A stretch of 14,937 nt of DNA from an uncultured Campylobacter sp. (GCA_905373295.1 CAJPSJ010000015.1:1-14937); one strand, 5' to 3'. Positions 6,495 through 14,679 are shown, numbered from the stretch's first letter. The notes: generated by a model not told the origin, from the sequence alone. Numbers and translations: made by a program.

Positions 6495-7456
6495 TGAGTG
6501 AAATTCTAGATACGGCACGAGAGGTGCTAAGGCTCGAAGGAGCGGAGCTTTTGCGGCATGCGGATCTTATCGGCGGCGAAATTGAGCGAGCCGTAAACTT
6601 GATCCTAGCTTGCAAGGGCAAGGTAATCGTCACGGGTGTAGGCAAGAGCGGTCACATAGGCGTTAAGATCGCCGCGACGCTTGCTAGCACCGGCACGCCG
6701 TCGTTTTTCGTCCACCCTACCGAGGCGCTGCACGGCGATCTGGGTATGATCGGCAAGGACGATATGGTGCTTGCGATCAGCTTTAGCGGCGAGAGCGAGG
6801 AGCTGGTTAGAATTCTGCCACACCTCAAGCGCTTCGGCGTAAAGATCATCGCGATGGCGCGCGATAAAAACAGCTCGCTCGGCAAAGTTTGCGATGAGTT
6901 CATAAGCCTTAGCATCGTCAAAGAGGCCTGCCCGCTAGGTGCTGCGCCGACGGTTTCTACGACGCTAACGCTCGGTTTGGGCGACGCGTTAGCGATCTGT
7001 TTGATGAGACGGCGAAGATTCGGCAAGGAGGATTTCGCAAATTTCCACCCGGGCGGCAGCCTCGGCAAGCGACTTTTCGTTAAAGTAAAAGATGTGATGC
7101 AAAGTAAAAATTTACCGGTCGTAAGCCGTAACGCCAGCCTAAAACAAGCTATCGACGTTATGACGCACGGAAAGCTCGGCACCGTCTTGTTAGTGAACGA
7201 AAAGGGCGCGCTTGAGGCGATTTTAAGTGATGGCGATCTGCGGCGTGCGCTGATGCGAGAGGATTTTGACATCAATGACGGCGCGCTAAAATATGCCACC
7301 AAAAATCCTAAAATGCTGGACGATAAAAATATGCTCGCGATAGATGCGCTAAATTTGATCGAGCAATTTAAAATTCAGGTCCTGCCCGTGGTCGAAAATG
7401 GCGTGCCCGCGGGGATCTTGCATATTCACGATCTAACGAGCTTAGGGCTAAAATAA
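6494..7456 (+). CDS. kpsF: D-arabinose 5-phosphate isomerase, KpsF/KdsD family
   Basis: Interconverts ribulose 5-phosphate and arabinose 5-phosphate, the first committed step to Kdo in lipooligosaccharide or capsule. The 320 residues are the usual length. An N-terminal SIS sugar-isomerase domain (about 30-165) shows GVGKSGHIGVKIAATLAST, the HGDLGM segment and SFSGESEEL; the conserved FHPGGSLGKRL follows with a histidine at position 185 that matches a catalytically important His of the family. The C-terminal half (about 200-320) is a pair of CBS domains. The gene follows a long spacer, has AGAAGG 5 bases before ATG, and its TAA overlaps the next ATG by one base. In C. jejuni I recall kpsF being in the capsule locus, so its place among rRNA genes is notable. 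Whether it serves capsule or core Kdo cannot be told here. Confidence 0.95.
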   Translation: MSEILDTAREVLRLEGAELLRHADLIGGEIERAVNLILACKGKVIVTGVGKSGHIGVKIAATLASTGTPSFFVHPTEALHGDLGMIGKDDMVLAISFSGESEELVRILPHLKRFGVKIIAMARDKNSSLGKVCDEFISLSIVKEACPLGAAPTVSTTLTLGLGDALAICLMRRRRFGKEDFANFHPGGSLGKRLFVKVKDVMQSKNLPVVSRNASLKQAIDVMTHGKLGTVLLVNEKGALEAILSDGDLRRALMREDFDINDGALKYATKNPKMLDDKNMLAIDALNLIEQFKIQVLPVVENGVPAGILHIHDLTSLGLK

Positions 7457-8226
7457 TGCAAAAGATGCGTCTGAATAAATTTATCTCCCATAACACCGGC
7501 TACTCACGCCGTGAGGCGGACGAGCTGATCAAGCAGGGCAAGGTTAGTATTAACGGCCGCGTCGTTAGCGATTTTATAGAAGTTAGCGGCGAGGAGAAGA
7601 TCCGCATCGGCTCGCGCCCTATCAAGCCCAAGACGGAATTTACGATGATCGTTTATAACAAACGCAAAGGCGAGTTAGTTACTAAAAAGGACGATCGCGG
7701 CAGGCGGACGATTTACGATAGCTTGCCGGAGGGATTTAGTAGATTTGTTAGCGTAGGGCGTTTGGATTTTGCAAGCGAGGGGCTTTTACTGCTGACCGAT
7801 GCGCCCGCAATCGCTACGGCGCTGATGAACAGCGACATCGAGCGAGAGTACTATCTAAAGGTAAAAGGCGAGGTGGGGGATGAGGTGGTAACGGCGATTC
7901 GCGAGGGCTTTTTCGCCGCAGATGCGAGCAAAGGTGCGCACGCCAAAAGCAAGATCAAATCGATGGAATTTAAACCATTCCTGGGCTATCGCATAATGCC
8001 TAGCAGCGGCGGCTATACGAAGATCAAGGCGATCATCAACGAGGGTCAAAACCGCGAGTTGCGTAGATTTTTCGGTTATTTTGATCTGGACGTTGTGGAG
8101 CTTAAGCGCACGGCATTCGGCAGAATGACGCTTGGAACGCTAAAGCCCGGCAAATGGCGCTATTTTGATCAGGGCGAATACGAAGACCTGCGCGATTTTT
8201 TGAAAGAAAACAAAATCCGCTATTAA
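7456..8226 (+). CDS. rluB: RNA pseudouridine synthase, RluB/RsuA family
   Basis: Isomerises a uridine to pseudouridine in rRNA. An N-terminal S4 RNA-binding domain (MRLNKFISHNTGYSRREAD onward, about residues 4-50) precedes the synthase domain, whose motif GRLDFASEGLLLLTD places the catalytic aspartate at D104. The C-terminal part has EGQNRELRRFF, typical of the RluB/RluE/RluF/RsuA group. At 256 residues it is near the usual size for RluB. RluB (23S U2605 in E. coli) is the likeliest member, but RsuA or RluE-like specificity cannot be excluded from sequence alone. The annotated ATG (7456-7458) overlaps the kpsF stop as TAATG; the ATG at 7465, three codons on, is an alternative start with the better family N-terminus. 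Confidence 0.92.
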   Translation: MQKMRLNKFISHNTGYSRREADELIKQGKVSINGRVVSDFIEVSGEEKIRIGSRPIKPKTEFTMIVYNKRKGELVTKKDDRGRRTIYDSLPEGFSRFVSVGRLDFASEGLLLLTDAPAIATALMNSDIEREYYLKVKGEVGDEVVTAIREGFFAADASKGAHAKSKIKSMEFKPFLGYRIMPSSGGYTKIKAIINEGQNRELRRFFGYFDLDVVELKRTAFGRMTLGTLKPGKWRYFDQGEYEDLRDFLKENKIRY

Positions 8227-8241
8227 ATTTAAGGAGGCGAA

Positions 8242-8715
8242 ATGAGTTCAAAGACAAACGCCGCGCGCGTACTGGACGGTCTGAAAATCCCCTACGAGAT
8301 CAAAGAATATGCGGTGGATCCTTTAAATTTAGATGCGGTGCACGTGGCAAACAGCGTAAACGAGCCGATCGAGCGGGTCTATAAAACGATAGTTTGCACG
8401 GCGGATCACGAATACGTCGTGGCCTGCCTGCAAGGCGATCTAAATCTGGATCTCAAGGCGCTCGCGCACATCTGCGGCGCAAAGCGCTGCGAGCTGATGG
8501 ATTTGAAGGATTTACAAAAGGTAACGGGCTATGTCAGGGGCGGCTGCTCACCGCTTGGGATGAAAAAGCACTTCCGCACCTTCATCGATGAAAAAGCGCT
8601 AACGCAGGAGAAAATTTACGTTAGTGCAGGCGTGCGAGGAAAACAGATTGCTCTCGCGCCGAAGGACCTCGCCGCCGCTACCGAAGCGCAAATTTGTAAA
8701 ATTACTCACGACTAA
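8242..8715 (+). CDS. ybaK: Cys-tRNA(Pro) deacylase, YbaK/EbsC family
   Basis: A trans-editing protein that hydrolyses Cys-tRNA(Pro) formed by prolyl-tRNA synthetase, acting in the cytoplasm. Its 157 residues cover the whole YbaK/INS domain. The lysine equivalent to the essential K46 is K48 in ERVYKTIV, and the family loop GYVRGGCSPLGMKK is present near residue 95. The ATG has a near-perfect Shine-Dalgarno, AAGGAGG at 8231-8237, and lies 15 bases after the pseudouridine synthase stop, so it is probably the last gene of that operon. A hairpin follows directly. Confidence 0.95.
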   Translation: MSSKTNAARVLDGLKIPYEIKEYAVDPLNLDAVHVANSVNEPIERVYKTIVCTADHEYVVACLQGDLNLDLKALAHICGAKRCELMDLKDLQKVTGYVRGGCSPLGMKKHFRTFIDEKALTQEKIYVSAGVRGKQIALAPKDLAAATEAQICKITHD

Positions 8716-8716
8716 C

Positions 8717-8757
8717 GCAGCGTTACTTTTGCCGCCGTTTGCATAAGTAACGCCTGC
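8717..8757 (+). terminator. Hairpin just after ybaK, possible terminator
   Basis: GCAG plus CGTTACTT (8717-8728) pairs with AAGTAACG plus CTGC (8745-8757), 12 pairs with a single bulged C at 8753. It begins two bases after the ybaK stop codon. No T-run follows, so it may be a factor-dependent terminator or an mRNA 3'-end stabiliser instead of a classical intrinsic terminator. Confidence 0.45.
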
Positions 8758-9029
8758 GGCAAGCTAGCCAAAATTTACGCTGCGAAATTTAGACTTTTAA
8801 ATTTGGCGTTGCGCTGCTTGTTAAAACAAGCTCCTGTACGCCGAGAAAATACAAATCAAATTAGTTTTATAAATTTTATTGTTAAAATTCTAAGTGCCGC
8901 ACACCGCAAAATAGCTCAAACGAGATGACGGGCACGCGGGGCGGCAAAGCAAACCTCTCTTTAAAAGGACATGCTTTGTGCGCGCTGTATTTTGCTCGCT
9001 ATAAAATTTAGCCTTTCGGTGCTCGCATT

Positions 9030-9063
9030 ATTTGCGATAAAATTTTAAAATTTCATCGCAAAT
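9030..9063 (-). terminator. Palindromic hairpin after lemA, possible terminator
   Basis: Nine-base arms ATTTGCGAT (9030-9038) and ATCGCAAAT (9055-9063) flank a core that is itself palindromic (AAATTTTAAAATTT, 9040-9053), so nearly the whole 34 bases can fold with one A/C mismatch. It lies about 17 bases beyond the lemA stop on the minus strand and close to the end of the convergent unit. There is no long T-run on either side. Confidence 0.45.
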
Positions 9064-9079
9064 TTTATACGCCTCGCGC

Positions 9080-9643
9080 CTATTTTTTGAAAAGCTCAGA
9101 TACGTTCGGGGCTTGCTTTTCTTGCTCGCTAGCGGCGAAAAATTCCGCTTTAGCGAAGTTGAAAACGCTGGCGATGATGTTAGTAGGAAACATCTCGCAG
9201 GCGTTATTATAAACTGTAACGGCGCCGTTATAAGCGCGGCGTGCAGCACTGATCTGCTCCTCGCACTCGCCTAATGCGTTTTGTAGCTTGGCAAACGATT
9301 CGTTAGCTTTGAGGTTCGGATACGCTTCTACTGCAATGCGGATCTGCCCCAAAAGAGCCGAAATTTCGCTATTTAGCTTAAATTTATCCGCGTTAGAAGC
9401 CGCGTTGATCGCTTGCGAGCGAAGTTCGCTAACGCGCGTTAGCACGGCGTTTTCGTGGCTCATATATTCGCGCGTGGTGCTAACTAAATTTGGGATGAGG
9501 TCGTAGCGCTTTTTAAGTTGTGTATCGACTGTGGAAGCGATATTTCGCACCTGGTTGCGCTTGGCTATGAACGAGTTATAAACGCCCACTAACGCCAAAA
9601 CTAACAAAACTATGACGACCAATAAAATCAAAGCCGCATTCAT
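9080..9643 (-). CDS. lemA: LemA family membrane protein
   Basis: A 187-residue protein with one N-terminal membrane segment (about residues 3-24, AALILLVVIVLLVLALVGVY) and a long helical remainder of the LemA type. Typical LemA phrases are visible: RNQVRNIASTVDTQLKKR, YDLIPNLV, an Asn-rich turn before ISALLGQI, YPNLKAN, and AYNGAVTVYNN followed by the FPTNIIA segment. LemA proteins are anchored in the cytoplasmic membrane with the helical domain outside; the function is not settled. The start ATG has AAAGGAGA 5 bases upstream. It diverges from the tRNA gene and appears monocistronic, with a palindromic hairpin after it. The C-terminus lacks the Gly/Phe-rich tail seen in some homologues. Confidence 0.93.
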   Translation of the reverse strand: MNAALILLVVIVLLVLALVGVYNSFIAKRNQVRNIASTVDTQLKKRYDLIPNLVSTTREYMSHENAVLTRVSELRSQAINAASNADKFKLNSEISALLGQIRIAVEAYPNLKANESFAKLQNALGECEEQISAARRAYNGAVTVYNNACEMFPTNIIASVFNFAKAEFFAASEQEKQAPNVSELFKK

Positions 9644-9689
9644 TTTCTCTCCTTTTGAAGTATTTCAATTAAAAATAAGAATATTTAGC

Positions 9690-9695
9690 TATACT
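9690..9695 (+). promoter_or_regulatory. -10 element for the tRNA gene
   Basis: TATACT, 17 bases before the mature 5' end at 9713, in an AT-rich stretch shared with the divergent lemA. No convincing -35 is seen, as is common in this group. Confidence 0.5.
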
Positions 9696-9712
9696 GCCAT
9701 TTCTTTATTCGT

Positions 9713-9789
9713 GTCAAGGTAGCTCAGCTGGTTAGAGCGCTGGTCTCATAAGCCGGAGGTCGAGAGTTCAAGTCTCTCTCTTGACACCA
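9713..9789 (+). tRNA. tRNA with anticodon CAT, probably elongator tRNA-Met
   Basis: A full cloverleaf of 77 bases. The acceptor arm is GTCAAGG (9713-9719) with TCTTGAC (9779-9785, one G-U pair), discriminator A at 9786 and encoded CCA at 9787-9789. The D stem is GCTC/GAGC (9722-9725, 9735-9738). The anticodon stem is CTGGT/GCCGG with loop CTCATAA, giving CAT at 9747-9749. The T arm is GAGAG-TTCAAGT-CTCTC (9762-9778). The first pair is G-C, so it is not the initiator (which has a 1-72 mismatch in bacteria). A tRNA-Ile whose CAT is modified to lysidine cannot be excluded by eye. Confidence 0.95.
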
Positions 9790-10138
9790 TCTTTAATTCC
9801 TTTAAGAGCCGCAACGGCGCCCCAAAAAGTTCGAGATTATATCTTACTTATACTTGAAAAATAATGAAAATTAGTAAAAGCATAAAATTTACCTTCGGGC
9901 AAATGTGAGTTTTTTTGAATTTGTTGCTCCGTCTCTAAAAGATAAATTTATGCAAAGTATCTTTACCTACGAGCCTTTAAGATATTTTGGCAAAAATTTT
10001 TTATTCGAGTCTCTTTCGCGTTTTCACATCGGTAATCCGTATCAGCATAACCTATCATATTCCGCGCAAATTCACACTATTTAGCTAAATTTTTTGATAT
10101 AATCTCCCGCTCTAAAAGCTAAAATTTAAAGGAAACAT
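9790..10138. other. Spacer between the tRNA and the rhodanese gene
   Basis: 349 bases with no assured gene. An open plus-strand frame runs to TAG at 10082-10084 and could start at GTG 9905 (59 residues) or ATG 9950 (44 residues: MQSIFTYEPLRYFGKNF at its start); neither start has a clear ribosome site and I do not recognise the sequence. The end of the spacer holds the rhodanese promoter at 10095-10103. No clear terminator follows the tRNA. Confidence 0.5.
10095..10103 (+). promoter_or_regulatory. Extended -10 promoter of the rhodanese gene
   Basis: TGATATAAT, a perfect TATAAT with an upstream TGn, preceded by an A/T-rich run. Transcription would begin near 10110, about 29 bases before the ATG. 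Confidence 0.65.
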
Positions 10139-10852
10139 ATGAAATTTATTTCTCACAAAATTTTAAAAAGCGCGGTTTTGCTGGCGGCATTGGGATCTTT
10201 TGCGACTTGCGGCGCCGAGACGCAGCAGCCTAGCGGCTACGCCATAAGCGGCGCAGCGCTATCGGCGATAGAGGAGGACAATAGAGCAAAAGAAAATTAT
10301 CTAGTCATCGACGTCAGAAGCGCGGATGAGTACGCCGCAGGCCACGTGAAGCACGCGATCAACATCCCGCTTGGAGAGCTTGAAAGCAGGCTGGATGAGA
10401 TAAACGCCTACAAGGATAAAAACGTCGTGCTTTATTGCAATACGGGTAACCGCAGCGGCAAGGCGTTTGATCTGCTTAAACAAAAGGGTTTCAATGTGCT
10501 TATGAACGCGCCCGGCGTAAAGCAGTACGACTACGAGCTGTATAAGGTCGGCAGCATAAACGCGGAGGGGTTTTTGAAAATAGCAAATGATCCAAACGTG
10601 CTGATCATCGACGCTAGGCAGAAGCAGGACTACGATGCAGGGCATATGAAAGGCGCGATAAATATCCCATACGGCGAGCCTTTAGAAAACTACAAGGACG
10701 TGCTTGAGGCCAATAAAGACAAAAAGATGATCACACACTGCTACAGCGGCAACCGTAGCGCCAAGCTCGCCAAAGCCCTAAACGAACGAGGCTACAACGT
10801 CACAAATCTACTCGACGGCACGAAAGAGTATAATTACGAGCTAGTGAAATAG
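10139..10852 (+). CDS. Exported tandem rhodanese-domain protein
   Basis: A 237-residue protein with an N-terminal signal peptide (basic MKFISHKILK, hydrophobic SAVLLAALGSFA; cleavage probably after TCGA near residue 30). Two rhodanese domains follow in tandem, about residues 40-135 and 140-237. Each has the family opening (VIDVRSADEYAAGH; IIDARQKQDYDAGH) and an intact active-site loop with a catalytic cysteine: C100 in CNTGNRS and C201 in CYSGNRS. The domains resemble each other closely and both end in a similar YDYELYK / YNYELVK sequence, so they look like an internal duplication. Rhodaneses carry persulfide sulfur; the acceptor is unknown. An exported location fits periplasmic sulfur handling. 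SD AAAGGA lies 5 bases from ATG. It has its own promoter and terminator, so it is a single-gene unit. A lipoprotein reading (Cys at about 24) is less likely because the lipobox is poor. Confidence 0.93.
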   Translation: MKFISHKILKSAVLLAALGSFATCGAETQQPSGYAISGAALSAIEEDNRAKENYLVIDVRSADEYAAGHVKHAINIPLGELESRLDEINAYKDKNVVLYCNTGNRSGKAFDLLKQKGFNVLMNAPGVKQYDYELYKVGSINAEGFLKIANDPNVLIIDARQKQDYDAGHMKGAINIPYGEPLENYKDVLEANKDKKMITHCYSGNRSAKLAKALNERGYNVTNLLDGTKEYNYELVK

Positions 10853-10858
10853 ATCGAA

Positions 10859-10894
10859 ATTTGGGCTTTTAAAGTAAAATTTTAAAAGCCAAAT
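10859..10894 (+). terminator. Terminator hairpin after the rhodanese gene, possibly bidirectional
   Basis: GGCTTTTAAA (10864-10873) pairs perfectly with TTTAAAAGCC (10881-10890) around a 7-base loop, and four more pairs extend it past a bulged G (10859-10894). It starts 7 bases after the rhodanese stop; ATTATTTTTT follows shortly after. It also lies 33 bases beyond the stop of the convergent metallopeptidase gene and may serve both. Confidence 0.7.
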
Positions 10895-10926
10895 CCATAA
10901 CATTATTTTTTCGCAATATTTATATA

Positions 10927-11589
10927 TTAGAGGGGGTGCTCTAAAATTTTCTTACGCTTTTCCCAGTCGTTCATATAAAGAAACAAATAATCGTAAAATT
11001 GTTTGGAGTGACTTGGGTGCACCAAATGAACAAGTTCATGAAAAATTACATATTCGATACATGCTTTTGGTTTTTTTATAAGCTCTATGTTTAAATTTAT
11101 ATATGATTTATATGGATTGCAGCTCCCCCATCTTGTTTTCATCTGTCTTATTTTTACGCTTTTGATATCTTGTTTTACTATCTTGTTAAACTCTTGCAAG
11201 ATGTTAAAAAAATATAGCATCGCCTTTTCATGATACCACTCATAAACTAAATTTTCTTTTCGCTTTAGGTTGCTTTTATCTTTTACAAATAGCTCTAGAT
11301 AACCCCTTTGAAGCTTTACGCACTCCTCCTCAGATTGCACCACTTTTAGCCTATAACTTCGCCCAAGATATCTAAAATCCTCGCCGCTTACGTACTCTTT
11401 TTGCGGTGTCTTAAATGAGGCAAAAAACGCGCGCTTTTGCGCTATCCACTTGGCTCTTTTTTCTATGATAAATTTTATATGCTCATCGCTTGCGGCTTTT
11501 GGCGCAGTTAGGATCGCTTCGCCATTTGGCATAACTTTTAAGGTGATATTTTTCACCTCTTTTTTGATGATTTTCACCTCATTTGACAT
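10927..11589 (-). CDS. YgjP-like (DUF45) zinc metallopeptidase domain protein
   Basis: A 220-residue protein of the YgjP/DUF45 family, a compact zincin related to SprT and M48 peptidases. The zinc motif HELVH is at H184-H188, and the third ligand is probably H194 in HPSHSKQF. The family's other signature, KTRWGSCNP, is at about residue 150. The N-terminal part (residues 1-110) is a beta-rich region typical of the family, beginning IIKKEVKNITLKV. Genes of this family are often found directly behind hsdR in type I restriction-modification loci, as here, where the start overlaps the end of hsdR by 11 bases. The role in those loci is not established. There is no sign peptide, so it is cytoplasmic. 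The family call is secure, the activity is inferred. Confidence 0.93.
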   Translation of the reverse strand: MSNEVKIIKKEVKNITLKVMPNGEAILTAPKAASDEHIKFIIEKRAKWIAQKRAFFASFKTPQKEYVSGEDFRYLGRSYRLKVVQSEEECVKLQRGYLELFVKDKSNLKRKENLVYEWYHEKAMLYFFNILQEFNKIVKQDIKSVKIRQMKTRWGSCNPYKSYINLNIELIKKPKACIEYVIFHELVHLVHPSHSKQFYDYLFLYMNDWEKRKKILEHPL

Positions 11590-14500
11590 AAAAGCTTATC
11601 CCTATGCCTCGGATAGTTTGGTAAATTTTCTCCTTCTCATCGATAGAAACGTCGTATTCGTCCTCTACCTCCCAAAGAGCGTCTTCCATCGCGCTTGTTA
11701 TCTCGTTTTCCACGTCCATATTTTTGTGCCATTCTGGTTTCTTTGAGGCCTGCTCGTAAATTTCATAAAATTTCATACTCAAATTTTTAGCGACCGTCTC
11801 TATATCCGCAAGCTCCACATTGCCTAAAATATCAAGCAAGTTATCATAAATGGCAAACAAAATTTCCTTGCCATTAAACTCTTTTGGATATCTATCTTCA
11901 TTTGGTTTTAAAGCCCCTGTTATCAGATCTTTTAGCTGTTTTGCTTTGGCAAGTTTTTCCTCTTCGCTAAGTCTTTTAGCCTTATACTCGTCGATGACGT
12001 CTTGTATCTGTTTGGCTATTGATTTATAAAACGCCGGATTTGACTCCATTTTCTCTTTTACCACCGCGCTTACGGCTCTGATTATCGTATCGGCTTTTGC
12101 GTTTTTGCCTTCGACTCTTTGCACCTCATCATCAAATTCCGTCTCAAAGATATTCACGAGTTTTGTAAGCTCATTGACCTCTTTTGCGCTCACATAAGTA
12201 TCAAGTAGCTTTTGCATCTGCGCTTCGTATTTACCAAAATCGCAAGCCTCGTGATATCTTAGTTGCACCGCCTTTCTTAGTTCGTTATAAAATTTAACCC
12301 TTTGCTTATAAGCTTTTATTTCCTCTTCGCTTAAGATATCGCAAATTTTCTCACTCGAAAGCGCTAGTTTAAAAGCTCTAGCAAACTGCGACAGCCACTC
12401 TTTAAAGTCGTCTCTTTTTTGCACATCCTCTAAAACCGCCACATAACTCTCCAAGTCATCTTTAAATTTTACGCCGCTAAAAAGCCCATCCAAATGAGTA
12501 TAGTAGGTCTTAGCCTTTATTATCTCGCTTCTTACGTCTATTACGGCTCCAGTTAGATCCTCCGGGTCAAAGCCGCTTAGCGACGCGTAGCTAGTAAGCG
12601 CCTCATCAAGCTCGCCCAAAAGCCCTCTATAATCAATAATGTAGCCATAATCTTTTCCGTCATAAAGCCTATTTACTCTAGCTATCGCTTGAAGCAGATT
12701 ATGCTCTTTTAGCTGTTTATCTATATAAAGCGTACTTGCTCTTGGTGCGTCAAATCCCGTTAAAAGCTTATCTACGACGATAAGCAAATCTATCTCGTCG
12801 CCATAAACAAATTCGTCTTTTACGTACTTTAGATACGCCTCCTCGCTGCCGTACTCTTTTATAGTCTCTTGCCACGCCTTTGCGACGTACTCTTTATGTC
12901 CGCCCTCAAGTTCCTCGTGCTCGTTGCTTGTATCGCGTAGGCACTCCGCAACTCTGCAAATTCTTCAAAAATTTGATGATATTTTATGGCGTCGTATTTT
13001 CTTTGTGTTGCAAGCATCGCCTTAAAGCCGCCTTTTGCCATCTTTAAACTCTTTTTAAAATGCTCATTTATATCAACCGCTATGAGCTCTAGCCTTTGTT
13101 CGCTCGAAGCCACACGCTCAAACCTCGCCCACTTTTGTTGCAAGTCCCTTTTGGCTTCATCGCTTAGCTCTCTTGATATAAGGTCAAATTTCCTAGTTAG
13201 CCCATCAGCGTCTAGCACCTCTTGGCCCACGTATCGCCCCTCGTAAAGTAGCGGTAAAACAGCTCCGTCTTTTACGGCGTCGTCTATCGTATATCTATGT
13301 ATCTCTCCGCCAAATTTAGCAAAGCTATTTTTCTCGCGCTTTAAAAGCGGAGTGCCGGTAAATCCTATATAACAAGCAAGAGGCAACGCCTTTTTCATCG
13401 CCTTATGCAGATCGCCGCCTTGCGTACGGTGGCTCTCATCCACTAGCACAAATATATCGCTATCTCTTATCACCACTTTTTGGCTTTGCACCTTTTCAAA
13501 TTTATGCACGAGCGTAGTTATCACGCCAACCCCGCTTTGTAGCTTTTCTATCAGATCGCTTCCGCTACTTGCTCTGCCCGCTTTTATATCCGTGTTTTTA
13601 AAAGTTTCGTGTATCTGTTCATCTAGATCTATCCTGTCGGTTACGACGACAACCTTTGAGTTTGTATAAATTTGCTTTAAAAGCTTCGTTAGCATTACCA
13701 TTGTAAGAGATTTGCCGCTTCCTTGCGTGTGCCAGATGAGTCCGCCCATTCTTGCGCCATCTTCTAGCGTCGCCACCCTCTTTAGCGTCTCTTCTATCGC
13801 AAAAAACTGCTGATATCTGCAAACCTTTTTCACTCTTTTATCAAACAATACATAGCACCTAATAAGCCTTAGCAGCCTATCTCTAGACAACAGCGAAAAG
13901 AGCGTAGTATCAAGAACACATATCTTTCTATCTTTTATGATATCCTCTAGGATTTTATTTGCTTTTGCCTCATCTTGCTCTTTCCACACGCTATAAAATT
14001 TAAACGGCGTGCCCGTTGTGCCGTATCTTGCCTCACTGCCGTTTGCCGCGATAGTTAGCTGGATGTATTTAAAAAGATGCGCTATTTCCTCTTTGCCCTG
14101 CTCTTTTTCTAGCTGTTTTATGCCGTTTTCTAGGCTCACGCTTGATTTTTTAAGCTCGATCACGACTATTGGTATGCCGTTTATAAAAAGCACGAGATCA
14201 GGCCTTCTGTGTTTTTGTATCTCGCCTTGATTTATCCTGCTTACTTCAAACTCCTCCGTTACATAAAAGTCGTTGTTTTGTAAATTTTCAAAGTCTATAA
14301 ATTTAAAAGAGAAGCTCCTTTTTGTGCCGTCTTCTAAATTTTCTTCTAAACTGGTGCCGAGCAATAGCAAATTCGTGATCCTTTCATTTGCGATCATTAG
14401 CCCTTCGTTTAAAGACACTCCCGCTAGCTCATCGGCCGCTTTTATATACTGCTTTGGCTAAATTTATATCGCTTGCCCTTATACTCGTAGCCGTTTATCT

Positions 14501-14660
14501 CGTCAAGCTTTTTGGTTAAAATTTCCCTAAACAAAACCTCGCTAGATTTAGAGCCGCGAAGCTTTAAATTTTCCTCTCTGCTTATAAATTTATAGCCCAA
14601 GCTTTGAAGCAAATTTATGCTGTTTTGCTGGATTTTGTTTTCTGAAGTATCGGGGGTCAT
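11579..14660 (-). pseudogene. hsdR: Type I restriction enzyme R subunit HsdR, broken by two frameshifts
   Basis: HsdR is the ATP-driven DNA translocase and nuclease of type I restriction enzymes. The reading is split into 14660-14442 (72 residues), 14418-12859 (519) and a C-terminal part with its first ATG at 12787 (402, open further upstream). Joined, they give about 1027 residues, a normal HsdR. The middle part has the nuclease motif (PD at 73-74, ExK at 88-90), Walker A GSGKS (13708-13722), DESH (13426-13440) and TGTP; the C-terminal part has VVDKLLTGFDAP and QAIARVNR (helicase motifs V and VI). The first break is at about 14441-14449, where KFSQSSI runs into TAA in a TATATA run; a missing base or an extra TA would restore the frame. 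The second is at about 12938-12945: the other frame continues as RDTSNEHEELEGGHKEYVAK. Restriction is probably lost unless these are sequencing errors. An AGGAA Shine-Dalgarno precedes the ATG at 14660. Confidence 0.93.
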
Positions 14661-14679
14661 TTTTTATTCCTATTTCAAT

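Larger units (their letters stand above)
8716..9079. other. Spacer between ybaK and lemA (convergent)
   Basis: 364 bases without a recognisable gene. It contains the ybaK hairpin (8717-8757), a small hairpin GCTTGT/ACAAGC at 8816-8831, and the palindromic structure at 9030-9063. Short open frames exist on both strands, but none has a ribosome site or protein-like sequence that I recognise. Confidence 0.6.

Noticed and set aside
6652..7302. 216-residue minus-strand frame inside kpsF
   Set aside because: Antisense shadow; Ser/Pro/Leu-rich without recognisable motifs, while the plus strand encodes a full SIS and CBS protein.
9713..9789. tRNA gene as the attachment site of an integrated element
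   Set aside because: No integrase gene nearby and no second copy of the tRNA 3' end (TTGACACCA region) in the window.
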